64,000 bases of DNA from Carya illinoinensis (lineage: Eukaryota > Streptophyta > Magnoliopsida > Fagales > Juglandaceae). The stretch covers positions 43,808,501-43,872,500 of the forward strand of contig NC_056752.1 of assembly GCF_018687715.1 (NCBI RefSeq), in the 5' to 3' direction. Every line of letters begins with the position of its first letter. The first letter of the stretch is position 1. The notes below the pieces were generated by a model. That model was given only the letters and a program-made list of their open reading frames with translations, was not told the origin of the DNA and made no database searches. Shown piece by piece: positions 1 to 11,247 of this stretch. A program made the translations under genes and the position numbers.

Positions 1-532
1 TTTTACTTTCTTCAATAGTGGTAACTTTGGATCGAAATTTTTCAGGTAAAGACTTTAGAATTTTCCTCACGATTCTTGAATCCTCCACCTTCTCGCCGAG
101 ATTAAACCTGAAATTCACAATATCATTCAGTTTAGCAAAAAAATCATTAAAATTTTCGACTTCCAACATTTTAATCTCTTCAAATTTTGAAGTTAGCATT
201 TGCAATTTTGAATTTTTTACTATTCTTGTGCCTTCATGTGTAACTTCCAAAATATCCCAAGTTTCTTTAGCAATCTTACACAAGGAGATTCTTTTAAATT
301 TTTCAGAGGATACCGCCATGAAAATAGCGTTAAGTCCTTTGCTATTCAAATTGCAATTGCTAATTTCATCTTTTGTCCAAGCATCTATAGATGTCTCAGG
401 TTTAGTCCATCCTTGTTCAACCAAATGCCATACACGTTCATCTAAAGACTTGAGAAAAGCCCTCATATGAACTTTTCAATAAACATAGTTTTCCCCATCG
501 AAGTATGGTGGAACGTATAATGACGTCGACAT
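1..532 (-). pseudogene. Ty1/Copia gag fragment, interrupted by a stop
   Basis: Read on the minus strand from an ATG at 530-532, this is the N-terminal part of a Copia-type gag (UBN2 / retrotran_gag family). It has the FDGENY-type opening, the DERVWHLVEQGW segment, and the conserved 'KRI(S)LCKIAKETWDILE' and 'LKSLPEKF' stretches. Codon 19 is TGA (476-478) at the place where this family normally has Trp, so the frame is broken 18 residues in. After the stop the frame stays open to the window edge. The fragment is directly followed (at higher coordinates) by a primer-binding site and an LTR, so it is the 5' part of an element that continues past the left edge. Gag would form the virus-like particle. 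Calling it a pseudogene is firm; the lineage within Copia is not resolved. Confidence 0.85.
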
Positions 533-573
533 AATTTATAAGGGCACGAATCATACTCGAATGAGTGAACCAC

Positions 574-585
574 GCTCTGATGCCA
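574..585 (-). other. Retrotransposon primer-binding site
   Basis: The minus strand reads TGGCATCAGAGC, one base away from TGGTATCAGAGC, the usual Copia site complementary to the initiator Met tRNA 3' end. It lies two bases inside the LTR end at 588 and about 40 bases before the gag ATG, as expected. Confidence 0.85.
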
Positions 586-587
586 AT

Positions 588-1504
588 TGAAATTCCTAAC
601 GTACACCTGTAAAATCACAAAATTGTCTAACAATTTCCTTGAACAAATAAGTTAGATCTTAATTATCAAGATTATGAAATGAATCAAATACTTTAAAATA
701 AATAATCAAACTTGCAAGACACAACGATTAGTTACGAAGGAAAACCCTTTAAAGAACTCTTTAAAAGTAAAATCCTATGGGGCAGTCAAATCCAGGAAAG
801 TCAATCTTATTATTTGAAGAACAATTACAAGCAATAATTAATTACAAAACCTTTGCAATTCGACTCTCTTACTTGCGTAGACAAACGACCCATTTGTCTT
901 CTACCGCAGTAGCAGCCAAAACCTCTGGCGATTTTCAAATGTTGACTTTCCTTCTGAAACTCCAGAGGATGAAATCCAATCGATGTTCATTCACACTCAA
1001 AGCATGATCATACTCAAGAAGATATGAAAAACTCCATGAAAATTCTCAAGTGAATTTTCTCTCATAAATGTTCAAAATATTCTTTCTAAAATTCGTGACT
1101 CAAAGTCCCTTGAAAAGATACAAAACTGAATCCCTTTAAATAGAAAGTCTAGAAAGAGTTCTAGTCGCAGTAGAACTCTGCTGACGGTTAGCAATAGACG
1201 CGAAAACGTGTTCCGACTGACTGCTAACATTTCGCAATAACATCTTCTGTTATTGACTAAACTCTGTTCAACTTTCTTCTTGATAAATACCAATCTTTCA
1301 GAACTCGAATTTAATCTCAAAAACTTATCTAAACAACACCTAAGACTTCTAGATAGACTCAATATTGTTTAGATACAAATCAATACTTATTTTACATTCA
1401 TCCAAATTTAATCAAATAATGATAAGATAAATCTTATCATTCATCTAAATTTAATTAAATAATGATAAGATAAACCTTATCATTTATTCATCTAATCCTA
1501 AACA
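588..1504 (-). mobile_element. 5' LTR of the Copia element at the left edge
   Basis: On the minus strand the segment begins TGTTTAGGATTAG and ends ATTTCA next to the primer-binding site, so it has the TG...CA ends of an LTR (about 917 bases). Inside, at about 1417-1482, a 30-odd base AT-rich stretch (AATGATAAGATAAA...) is duplicated. The PBS side of the boundary is well supported. The outer boundary at 1504 is inferred only from the TG/CA rule, because the partner LTR lies outside the window. Confidence 0.65.
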
Positions 1505-1540
1505 ATTTTTATCTTTACAATATATATATGTAAGCTAAGG

Positions 1541-1707
1541 AACTTGTAAGGAGTTAGTATTTTGCTACTGAAACACGATCATAACTCGTAAGGAGTTAGT
1601 ACTTTGCTACTGAAACAAGATCATTTAGAAATATTGTATTTTGCTACTGAAACACGATCATAACTCGTAAGGAGCTAGTATTTTGCTACTGAAACACGAT
1701 CATTTAG
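1541..1707. repeat. Tandem repeat, ~42-base unit, about four copies
   Basis: The unit starts AACTCGTAAGGAGTTAGTA and ends GCTACTGAAACACGATCAT. Copies 1, 2 and 4 are close to full length. Copy 3 has a shorter, different left part. The array lies just outside the Copia LTR in AT-rich DNA. No coding potential is seen. Confidence 0.85.
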
Positions 1708-3140
1708 AAATAGAACAATATATATATATATACCAGTTCTACACTACACATGACCTCCAGTGATTTTGAACAAATAGAAGACGTACGCTATTCATGCGCG
1801 CAGTTGCTAGATATTTTAATTTGGAGGGATTACAATATTTCCAGCGAATATGTCCTACAGGAGAATGGAAAAGGATCATGACTAGTAGTACTACATACGT
1901 ACTAATAACTAGTATCACCACACCAAATTCTCTCTCTCTCTCTATATATAATAATTTCTCTCCGTTCTCTCTAAAAACGTCCCAAAGCTAGCCTTAATTC
2001 TCCATCTTCCCTTCCTCTCCATTTTCATATACACTGTGTTTCCCTTGTTTTTTGAAAATTTTTTCTGATACCTTTCGGCCATCAAATGATCTGTACACGC
2101 ATCACACTATTCATGTATTTTCCAATCGCCAATCTTTAAGATGGGACAAGGAACGCTGTCGATCGTCTGGCCAGCGCATGAGGCTCACGCATCACCCCAG
2201 ATGCACGTAAGCTCCATGTGTCTACGCTGCTCCGACATTCTAACGAGTACATGTTCAACACCAATGAAGTCATTTGAGTCAGATCTTCAAGTTGTGCCCG
2301 ACCCCGGCGGCCTATCAGCATGTGGGCCCCATGTGCAAGTACAGTGGCCGGTCAATCCTTTGGTGTTGTCGGCGATCGTGACTTTCCTTCATTCGTTATC
2401 TTCCGCTTTCCTCGAATGAGGTTGTGAAATAAATTTGGGCCTAAACCTATAGTTCGTTACTCATTTCTTTTTGTTTTCCTATCCCTTCGAGCATCGCAGT
2501 TATTGTATGTTGAAGTTTTAGTATGACACCTTACCCTCTTATCCTTATAAGATTTCTGTTTTTAATTTTATGCATATTTAATTATAAAAATAGTATCACA
2601 TACCCTGACTACATATCGAAACGAGCTTAAGTATTCCATGCACGTGAACGGAACTAGAGGCGCGCGCGCGTATATGTGTGCAATGTGCATAGCATGCATA
2701 CTGTTGATCAGGGAGAAAAAGAAAAGAATTAATAAGTCCAGTCCAAAAACCTAATTAAAGCTATATATATATGCATGTGTACTGCATGTATGCGTTGCAT
2801 TACATATATATGCTGCATGCGTGCGCTTTGACAAATCTCTCTGCATTCCATTTTTCATTAACGGGGTGAATACGTACACCATAAGTGATTTATAGAGAGC
2901 ACAGCAAGCTGGAGCTATGTTATATGCAGAGACGAGTAAGGTAAAAGGAATTGTCCACGCCATAACAATTAATATTGATAATTTCGAAAATTTACATACT
3001 CTACGTGAGGGCTAAAAACTTTTGAGTATAAATTAATTTCCTTTCCCACTTTTTTTGGGGGTATTCATACACCTTCTTCTTCACAACCCAAGTACCAGTC
3101 CGGATCAATCGGTCCGCAGCCGACTCATCCATTCAATGTT
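1708..3140. other. Intergenic region with one unassigned ORF
   Basis: AT-rich DNA with a short CT tract at 1925-1945 and an island of mixed composition at about 2130-2420. The island contains an ORF on + (2141-2419, 92 residues) and a shorter one on -. Neither shows a domain or motif I recognise, and they overlap each other, so at most one is real. The remainder (2420-3140) contains TATA- and GC-alternating low-complexity patches and the 3' side of the C2 gene. I see no RNA gene here. Confidence 0.4.
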
Positions 3141-4913
3141 TCAAATGAAACTCATCTTCTCGGACGAGGCATTCCGTCGGTGGATTCTCCCACTTCCAAC
3201 TTTCTTGCTTGGTTTGTTTGCAGAGTCGCCACCGCAAACGATCTGGCACTGACACCCACAGATATTGCTGAAGCACGAGAACAAACCATTACCGCCATCT
3301 GGTTTACGCTGCTCTTTCTCATGATTCTTGCTCGACATCACGCTCGAGAACTCACCTGTGTCGTACACGGGCGGGAGCTCGGTTCGCCAACGCTCTAGCT
3401 TAGACTGTAGCCCTTCCACGCTCTCGTCCATGCTGGCCCCGCCCACCAATGAGCTCCCTTCCTCGTCCAGTCGCTGCACCTTAGCCATTTCTGCTGCCAC
3501 TTCAGACGGCGATGGACCCAGCTCAGACTCTGTCAAGAACATCCTCGAGTTAGGTACTACCGACTTGCGCGGGGTGATATTGTAATCCATCAACGCCGAC
3601 CTGCGCGGCGTTCCGTACTCTAACAGCCCGTTGAACTTGTGGAAGGATTTCGTACGAATAGGTGTAGCGCGTGGGTGGACCTGTATCAGACGTGGATGCT
3701 TGGGTGTCCCACGTGTATGCATGGGAGTCATGCGGACATGCATGGGTGTCGCATTTGAGTGCAAGGGAGTCATGCGGGATTTTCTCGGGTTCTCATAATC
3801 CAAGTAGAAACCCGCTTTTTCAAGTGTGCTCAGTCTTACTTTCGGCGTGTCCACCTCCGACTCTGACCAGTTGTCGGCTTCTCTAATGGGTTTTTCATTC
3901 AACACCACCCGTTTCGTCGGCGGGTCTACTTCAGGTGCTGCCTCCGATTCGCTTTGGACGGAACTCGGCTTGCCTTTACCCCCTTTTTTATGGCCCTTCT
4001 TAGGTGGTGGGTCTCGGCTAACTTCCGAACCGCTGACTATCGAACTGGATTTTCCGGTTTTATCCTTAACTGATGCGTACCCGCTGACTTCGGATCCACT
4101 TATTACGGAGCTGGGCCTGGACTCCTTTGCGCTCTTATTCTTTCTCTTTTTGCCCTTCCCGACGTCTGAACCGCTGAGCAACGAATTACTTGCTCTGGAC
4201 CAGAATTTCGTTTTCTTGGGACCCACATCTGACCCGTTGACTGTGGAGCTCGGTTTTCCCTTCTTTGGGACCCCTCGGAGTTCTGAGGCCCGGAGTTCAG
4301 ACCTGATCATAGAGCTGGTGTCACTCTTGGTGCGTCGGAGGCCGGAAGGTTTGGAAACAGCCGTCTGAATGGACCCGTTCCCTTGGAGATGCGAGTCATC
4401 CTCTCCCATCAGGTGGCGATACCCTACTGCACCCGAGGAGTAGAGCTGCGAGTACAATGGCATGCTCCGCATGGAGCTGTTAAGCACTCCCACGCCAATA
4501 TTCAGAATCCCCTGGGGCCGACCCGAGGGCCTGCGGACCTGGAGCGCCACGAAACGCATCCCAGCCGGCGACTGGATGTTGCGCTGGAACGCCCGGGGCG
4601 GGTTAGGGAGGATATTCCCGACGAGGACACGGACTGTCCCCACGTGGACGTCCCGGAACCAGTGGAGCGCATAGATCTCGACCATGATGGCCGAGGTGTC
4701 GGAGTATAGAAAGTCGTCGTCCACGCGGAAGACGAACTTGTCGTTCCAGGTGGGGTTGTTGTCTCCCTGGGTGTCGACTCGAGTCGAAAGCTTCCGGTCT
4801 GGGTGTACCCAAGCCACCGCGTAGGTCCGCATGGACCGGGAGACATTGGCGAGGTCTTGAGCGGATATAAGATTTAGTTCCAAGAGTTGGAAGGGGGCTA
4901 GAATGGTTGACAT
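3141..4913 (-). CDS. C2-domain protein with basic Ser-rich repeats (CaLB-type)
   Basis: A single-exon gene of 590 residues. Residues ~6-130 form an N-terminal C2 domain of the plant SRC2/CaLB type: LELNLISAQDL, YAVAWVHPDRK, then DNNPTWNDKFVFRVDDDF, which carries the acidic loops that bind calcium in this family. The middle (about 180-330) is basic and low-complexity, built from diverged repeats of the form KPSS-x-SGSEV. Residues ~375-440 hold repeated TP-(L/M/I)-H motifs. Near the C-terminus (547-560) is a cysteine cluster, CFSNICGCQCQIVC. C2 domains of this family bind phospholipid, often in a Ca2+-dependent way, and act at membranes. The Cys cluster could anchor the tail by acylation, which is inference. 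The first ATG follows a GA-rich leader (4914-5000). The precise function of these large plant C2 proteins is unknown to me. Confidence 0.9.
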   Translation of the reverse strand: MSTILAPFQLLELNLISAQDLANVSRSMRTYAVAWVHPDRKLSTRVDTQGDNNPTWNDKFVFRVDDDFLYSDTSAIMVEIYALHWFRDVHVGTVRVLVGNILPNPPRAFQRNIQSPAGMRFVALQVRRPSGRPQGILNIGVGVLNSSMRSMPLYSQLYSSGAVGYRHLMGEDDSHLQGNGSIQTAVSKPSGLRRTKSDTSSMIRSELRASELRGVPKKGKPSSTVNGSDVGPKKTKFWSRASNSLLSGSDVGKGKKRKNKSAKESRPSSVISGSEVSGYASVKDKTGKSSSIVSGSEVSRDPPPKKGHKKGGKGKPSSVQSESEAAPEVDPPTKRVVLNEKPIREADNWSESEVDTPKVRLSTLEKAGFYLDYENPRKSRMTPLHSNATPMHVRMTPMHTRGTPKHPRLIQVHPRATPIRTKSFHKFNGLLEYGTPRRSALMDYNITPRKSVVPNSRMFLTESELGPSPSEVAAEMAKVQRLDEEGSSLVGGASMDESVEGLQSKLERWRTELPPVYDTGEFSSVMSSKNHEKEQRKPDGGNGLFSCFSNICGCQCQIVCGGDSANKPSKKVGSGRIHRRNASSEKMSFI

Positions 4914-6369
4914 TATTAAAAAACGAGGATACTGTAAAAATAAATTAGAAAATGGAGATGAAGAAGAGATGAATAAGGTTGAATTACTGGGAAGAAGAAC
5001 GAGGGTTCCGCTCTCGCCCTCCGATGGAGGGGCAGACGACGAGAGATGCGAGGGTGAATGGCACGAAGTGAATGCTGGGGGAGAAGGGATTTGAGAAGGG
5101 TGTTAATGAGGTCTGGGGGCTTGTTGTTTACTAAAATTAACCTGCTGGTCTTCATGTTTACCCCTGGTTTTCTTCATCTTAGGTGGCGCCAGTTCGTTAA
5201 TGGCAGTTATTTTCGTAACATAAAACGTGGTCGTATCTGGTTATGGTTATCCAGGCACAAGGTATTACCTCCCTTTCGTCCCTAGCTACCAGAAAACTGA
5301 CGGAATACAACTGAGCATTCTAGAATGGTATAATGTTCTGGAATTTAACATCTTGGTTCCCAAAAATTGGATGTTTGTTGTTGTAAAATATGCCACAATT
5401 ATTTCCTCCCAAAAATAACTTTTCTAGAAGACTTTCGTACTACGTACTCAGAAAAGTCTATCACGAAATTCTCTCTGGGCCCAATAGACTTGTTACGGGC
5501 CGGGATTGGCCCGCTACAGCGGACATGGTTAGCAGGGCAGCAATGGTGGTTTATACAAGAACTCATCTTATTTTATATCTTCGATCGTTATTAAAATGTA
5601 ATTTTTGGAAATGAAATTCACCGAGAAATTTGCATTTTCTGAATAACCAAGTACCCAGTTCGGGAACTGCACATGGTTCACTCACCACTGAAACTTCCAA
5701 GACGGTTGAGACATTATTAAAGTACATTTTCTCACGAGCCCCCGCCCCGCCAAGCCAAATGTTAATTGTGTTAAAAATATGAATTTTGTTACGTATAAAC
5801 GAATTCGCATATTAATTTATATATCAATATAGTTATTTTTATATTTAAAATTTAAATTCACATAATTTTTATTAAAATTTGACTTTATAACTAATCACAT
5901 TAAATAAATATATATATATTCATACATATATTCACTTACAATCAGATTTTTTTAAAAAATATATAAGAAAAACAGGCCACCTGATTCCTGTATTAATCCT
6001 TGAAAAGCACTCAAAAAGGTGAGCCAAGTTTCATGTGATGCACTGATGGAAGAAAGCTTGAAATGGGAACACAAGTAGCTGGCCAATTTGGATTTTCACG
6101 ATTTTTCGAGTCAATAAAGATATTAGCTGGCCGATTGTGAGGTTCAAATTCGGACAAGTAAGCCAATTCCCGTGCTTTAGCTTGGTGGCCAATCAAGTAT
6201 TTATTGTGCTGCCCAGTTCTTTGAACTGAATTCGATCGACGTCTCTAGCTTTCGACGAGCCTGGGCTGATATGGAAAATCGGAAGGCTTAGGCTATTGTT
6301 CTTCTGACGTCGACGAGTTTCGCAATCCGAGTACGCCTACGGAGTTTCTGTATAAAACATATCAATTCA
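4914..6369. other. Shared upstream region of the C2 and TPR genes
   Basis: The C2 gene (-) and the TPR gene (+) are divergent, and this 1.46 kb separates them. 4914-5100 is probably the C2 leader (GA-rich on the + strand). 5750-5950 is very AT-rich. A TATAAAA at 6351-6357 sits only about 13 bases before the TPR ATG, too close to be the promoter of a transcript using that ATG in the usual way. I see no other gene. Confidence 0.5.
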
Positions 6370-9300
6370 ATGTTGCACTCATCACCGTCTTTTTCGATAT
6401 ACCATTCTGGGGATGAATTTCAGGATTTAGAGGGTCGAGATCCGAGTCAAGAAGCGCTGGAGAGAACTATTACCATAGGCGAGAGCTTAGAAGCCATAGG
6501 TAGTGGTGAATTCAGCTTTAACAAGAAGAGTATGAGCTTGATTGTGGAAAGGGAAGAGGAGAAGGATGAAGTTGTTGATGGGATTCAGAGTGGAAGTGTT
6601 GAAGAAGAAGCGAATGAACCACCTAGTCCACCCTTGTACCTTGCGACAGGGCTTGGGATTGACACTTCTGGTTTTGGTGTTGGCGGTGGCCGTGGTTTTG
6701 ATGAGTTCAATTTAGCTGTGGCGAACTTCGATGATGGTGGCGATGTTGAAGAGTACTGCAAGAGGATGGTTGATGAATATCCGTGCCACCCGTTGTTTCT
6801 GAGAAAATATGCTCAAGTTTTGCAGGTTAGTCTTCTTTGCCTTGTGCTTCTGCTTTTTTCCTGATTTGTAAATCTCTTAAAGCTACACAAAAATTTGAGG
6901 AAATATATCTTACAAGAAATTGGATCTACTAATAATTGTGAATACTAGCCTCGTTTATACATCCATAGATCGGTTGATTATATCGAATACCTATTTTCAA
7001 CTCCTGATTAATCGGATCTGATTGATAATAGTTCTTAGAAGTGGCAGGGTCGAAGCGTTTATCTTTTTCTAGTTGTTCGATCGTGGGCCAATTACAGAGT
7101 AGACTATAACCAAATTAGACCCCACCTCAGAGGGTACTCGTACTTCAATTTCTGCTATCCCGTTTGTTGTTGTTGTTGTTGGTGGTGTTGGTGGTGGCGC
7201 TTCTGCTGCTGCTGCTGCTTTTGCTATGTTCCTGTTATTAGGCCTGACCATAAGGCAGGCTATATGTGTCTCTGACCCTTTCTCATGAGGCTTTACCTCT
7301 ATACTTGAGCGAAAGTGCCTCAATTTGATGAAACCTTGCCCTCTGGGGTGCAACAGTGATGCCATTTAGTTTTAAGCCCAATTGCATTACTCACGATTAA
7401 AGCTTCTTTTACGAAGAAATAGTTTGGTGATGAAAGCTGAGATTATTGTATGTGGAAACTTGGTGAAAACTCTACAGATCAAAACGATCTACTACAACTA
7501 ACGCAAGTGTAGAATGGCTAGAAAAATTAAAGAGTAAAAACAAAAATCTTCAAAATAACTGATAATGGTCATATCATTTTCAATAAAGGGAAGCAGTCTT
7601 TGTACAATTCAAAGATTAGATTTCACATTATGAAACGTGCCTCCTTTTTCTATGCTCTTTTCTTATTTTTCCTCAAGTCCAAGGGAGACCTTCAAGGAGC
7701 AGAGGAATACTATTATCGTGCTACACTAGCAGATCCTGAAGATGGTGAAATTATGGTGCTATATGCTAAACTCGTGTGGGAGCACCATCATGACCAAGAT
7801 AGAGCCTTGAGTTACTTTGAGCGGGCAGCTCAAGCCGCTCCTCAGGATAGGTGAGCACTTCCTCCATCTGGCATCATGAAAAGAATACGGCTCTAAGTTT
7901 GTGCTTTGAACTGCTGCAGATTATACTTTATGGAGTTGTATTAGATTCTAGACTCTTGTTGCCAAAACCTATCACTGACCTTCAGAAACTGGATGACCCA
8001 ATGTGAACTTGCAAACCTAATTTTAGAAATCATGCCCAAAAGTTAACCTTTTAATTTCTTGTTTCCAGCCCTGTTCTTGCAGCATATGCTAGTTTCCTCT
8101 GGGAAATAGAGGATGACAAGGAAGAATATGAAGCATCTCAAGCTCACATTCAGGTGTAACATTTGGTCAGAGGAATTGATGGCTTCAAAAAATGTTTCGC
8201 GATGTTGGAAAGATTCTAATGCTTTCAGGATAAAGTGCAGATTGAGCAGGAAAAACGTGCAGAGGAACTCGAAATGTCAACCTCCAAAGAAAAAGTTGAA
8301 ATAGTAAGTTCATCCCAACATGCACCAGGTCTTAAGATTGATGTAGCTGGTTTTCCTGCGGCTGAATCCAGCAGAGGCAGCAATGTTGAGGAGTATCATA
8401 AGAAGATGGTTGAGGATAATCCTAACAACCCCTTGTTTCTAAGAAATTATGCTCAGTTCCTATGTCAGGTAAGATAATCATATTTTGTTCCCTATCTCAT
8501 CTTAGTCTAGGGCCTGGTTTGGTTTCACAAACCTTTGAAACCATCTCATCTCATCTCGTCTTAACATCCAAACACCATTCAAACACAAACATTTTTCAAT
8601 TTCAAATTTTCAAATTTTCAACTTTTTCATCTAATCAATTGCCTAATTGTTACAACTTTCCCAAACTTCTAAACAAAACACAAAAAATAATTCAACTTTT
8701 TCAAATCCAAAAAAAAAAGTTATATTCTAACACTCTTTTAACTTTCTAATTTTTTATTCAACATTTTCTCTCTTTTCCCAAAACCCCATAAAAATCTTAA
8801 TTCAAACTATTTCACTACTATGGACAGATTTTTCATCTCATCTGTGTAACCAAACGTAACTCTTCATGGTTAGCTTATTTTACTCAACATCTATTGACAA
8901 GAATGTGAGGCCAATATAGTTAATGGATTAAACATCACCATAAACTGTTTTGTGTGAGCTCATTCTGCTTCTTTATGAGACCCAGTTCTGTAGCGTCTCT
9001 TGGGTTAGTACACTTTATCCAGCTCAGTGGAAGACTAAGACTAATTGCATGCTTTTAGTGGTGTGATCAACATATGCCTTCATTCTGCATTATAGTAAGA
9101 TTTTGGAATAGTTTGATTTTCAGGAGTTTAGTACTTACAGAACATATGAATGTTTCTCTCACATTTAGCAATATTAACTTAGCTAAAATGACCTTTGCCT
9201 CTTACTGCAGATTAGAATATACTCTGAACCACTAAGTCGTGAAAACTTGATACAATTGCTTATGACTTCATGTGTGTGTGTTCACATGAGTGTTTTCATG

Positions 9301-11247
9301 TGTATGTGAGTGTGTGCAGGGGTGTTGCCTGTGCAGGTCTCATGTTCCTTTTTTATTTTGGGGTGGGAGGTTCTGTGAGAAGTCTTGAATATTATTGCAA
9401 ACATGGGAACTCCTCACATGAACTGCTCATAATTTTAATACAACTATGCACCAACGGATTTGGTAATGGGAAATCTTGCTGTATTTCAATGTTTGCATCA
9501 AGAACAAGTCCCAAGATACATAGGGACGTGCCTCCTGCTGAACTGGTGAAATTGTGTCAGTGGTAGAATGGAGAATCTAGACATACATTAGTAGATTAGT
9601 TAATTGGAGTACCCATTTCAGATAGGAGGAGTTATTTGTCTTGCCCATGGCTGCAAAATGGCTCCAATATATATATATGGATCCATACATGCTAGATGAT
9701 ATCCATGGATAAAGAGTGTGAACAAGAATTACATGGTTCAGCACTAAACTAGAAGACTCGTTTAGAGTAAGTAAGGAGACATTTTATGTATCTGCTACTT
9801 GTGACTGTACAGAAAGGGAAAGTCCATATATGGACCTGGTCAAGTTAGCTCCCTACATTGATGAATAATATTCTGGATTTCAATGGCAGTCACATCATGG
9901 TTTTCAGTGGGATTGATTTTAGAACAAGCAAGCAAAAGTTTGCTTAGTGTAAAAATCACAAGGCTTGATGAGGATACAGCAGAAACCTGATAAGAGAGGA
10001 AGCCGAGACTTCATGTAGAACACGATTTCAAAAATATGTAGAAGCTCCACTAACAACAACTTCTGAACCGTTCTTCAAGATTGCACCCATCATCACAAGC
10101 TTAAGATCAAAGTAATTCATTGACACAATAACTCATGACAGAGAATTGAATTATTTGGGAATCCATTGGCTTGAAATTTACTGCATGTAACTCATATATT
10201 TCCATTACAAAATATTCGTTAAATTCACTACGGGTGCCTTTGCCCCCAATGGAGCATTGGAAAAAGAAAAAAAAATGATGTACTTGTAGGATCCTCAAGA
10301 ATTTATGTGAGGATTGGTTATTGCTAATTGGTATAAATCCCATTTTATGACCGGCATTGCACTTTTGAGGCAGCAAAACAATACATATCTCTACATATTC
10401 TGTGAACATTTATCACATATTTATCAGGATAAGAAGAATATGCACGGAGAAGATTATACATAGTGTCTCTCAATAACATTAAATTGTTCTCTGCTTGACT
10501 CAATGGAACTCATGTTTAATTATCATGTTCAACCTACAGTCCAAGGGAGACCTCCAAACAGCAGAGGAATTTTACATGCGCACTATACTAGCTGATCCTA
10601 GTGATGGTGAAATCATGTCACAATATGCTAAATTGGTGTGGGAACTCTACCATGACCAAGATAAAGCATTGTCCTACTTTGAGAGAGCAGTTCAGGCTTC
10701 TCCTGGAGATAGGTACAATTGTCTTGCACAACTCCTAATTTCAGTGTTTGAACTTTGAATTGTTTCCTTTATTCTCATCGTGTTAAAAAGATGTTCCTTC
10801 AGCATTGAACGCACGTCTTACTACTAGCACATGTATAATGTATTATGATGATGTGGGACCAAGCTCTTAGTTAGCCATCTAGGAGGTTATTCCAAGCTTA
10901 AAATAAATATGATCCAGTGTATCACTTAAGTTGGATGCTTAGTAATAGTTGTCACAAACTCTTTTCCCTTCAGAAAATCCTGTTCTCCAGGCACTAGATG
11001 ATCTGCTTCATGATAGAAGTTGCTTAGAGAACGAAATCCACAACTTCTCACATAACTACAAGAATGAAGAGGGGGATGATGATTCTCAAAAAGACATTGC
11101 CTATATGACCTTACCAGTTTTGGTTGATTGTTTTCTGTTTTCAGCCATGTTCTTGCAGCATATGCTAGTTTCCTCTGGGAGACGGAAGACGAGGAAGATG
11201 GTGACCCAAGGCACGGCAGTGATCGGGCACTTCTTATCCACGGATAA
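6370..11247 (+). CDS. TPR-like superfamily protein with a duplicated TPR module
   Basis: Six exons with GT-AG borders: 6370-6825, 7678-7850, 8069-8153, 8229-8468, 10540-10712, 11145-11247. They join in frame to 1230 bases (409 residues) ending in TAA. Exon 1 has the family's N-terminus (SSPSFSIY, EAIGSGEFSF, EEPPSPPLYLATGLGI-like text) and ends with DVEEYCKRMVDEYP...FLRKYAQ. Exons 2-3 give SKGDLQGAEEYYYRATLADP, LVWEHHHDQDRALSYFERA and VLAAYASFLWE, which are TPR helices. Exon 4 repeats the DVEEY-like start (NVEEYHKKMVEDNP), and exons 5-6 repeat the remainder, so the module occurs twice. Exons 2 and 5 are both exactly 173 bases with the same phases. Plant relatives (for example the At4g32340/At1g80130 group, from memory) carry one module. 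TPR units bind other proteins; the partner is unknown. The ATG at 6370 is the first in frame after a TAG at 6289. Met-55 or so could be an alternative start. Confidence 0.85.
7160..7225. repeat. GTT/GGT/GCT trinucleotide repeat in TPR intron 1
   Basis: A run of GTTGTTGTTGTTGTT followed by GGTGGT and then GCTGCTGCTGCTGCT lies inside the first TPR intron. Read on the minus strand it creates a spurious Pro/Thr/Ala-rich ORF. Confidence 0.75.
8513..8861. mobile_element. MITE-like element in TPR intron 4 (probably hAT-type)
   Basis: About 350 bases of AT-rich DNA with imperfect inverted ends: GTTTGGTTTCACA on the left, and GTTTGGTTACACA read from the right on the opposite strand. Both ends then carry ATGAGATG-type text on one strand. 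The interior has no coding capacity. The end sequences resemble small hAT-like MITEs that are abundant in some tree genomes (memory, not a search). A clear target-site duplication is not visible, so the exact borders are approximate. Confidence 0.6.
8862..10539. other. Remainder of TPR intron 4
   Basis: This 1.7 kb holds GT-rich (9270-9315) and AT-rich patches but no exon-like ORF that would join in frame. It separates the first TPR module from the second. Confidence 0.5.

Noticed and set aside
2141..2419. 92-residue ORF with an ATG in a mixed-composition island
   Set aside because: No recognisable motif, an overlapping ORF on the other strand, and no splice or promoter support; mentioned only within the intergenic entry.
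7069..7365. Pro/Thr/Ala-rich ORF on the minus strand
   Set aside because: Produced by a trinucleotide repeat within an intron of the TPR gene.
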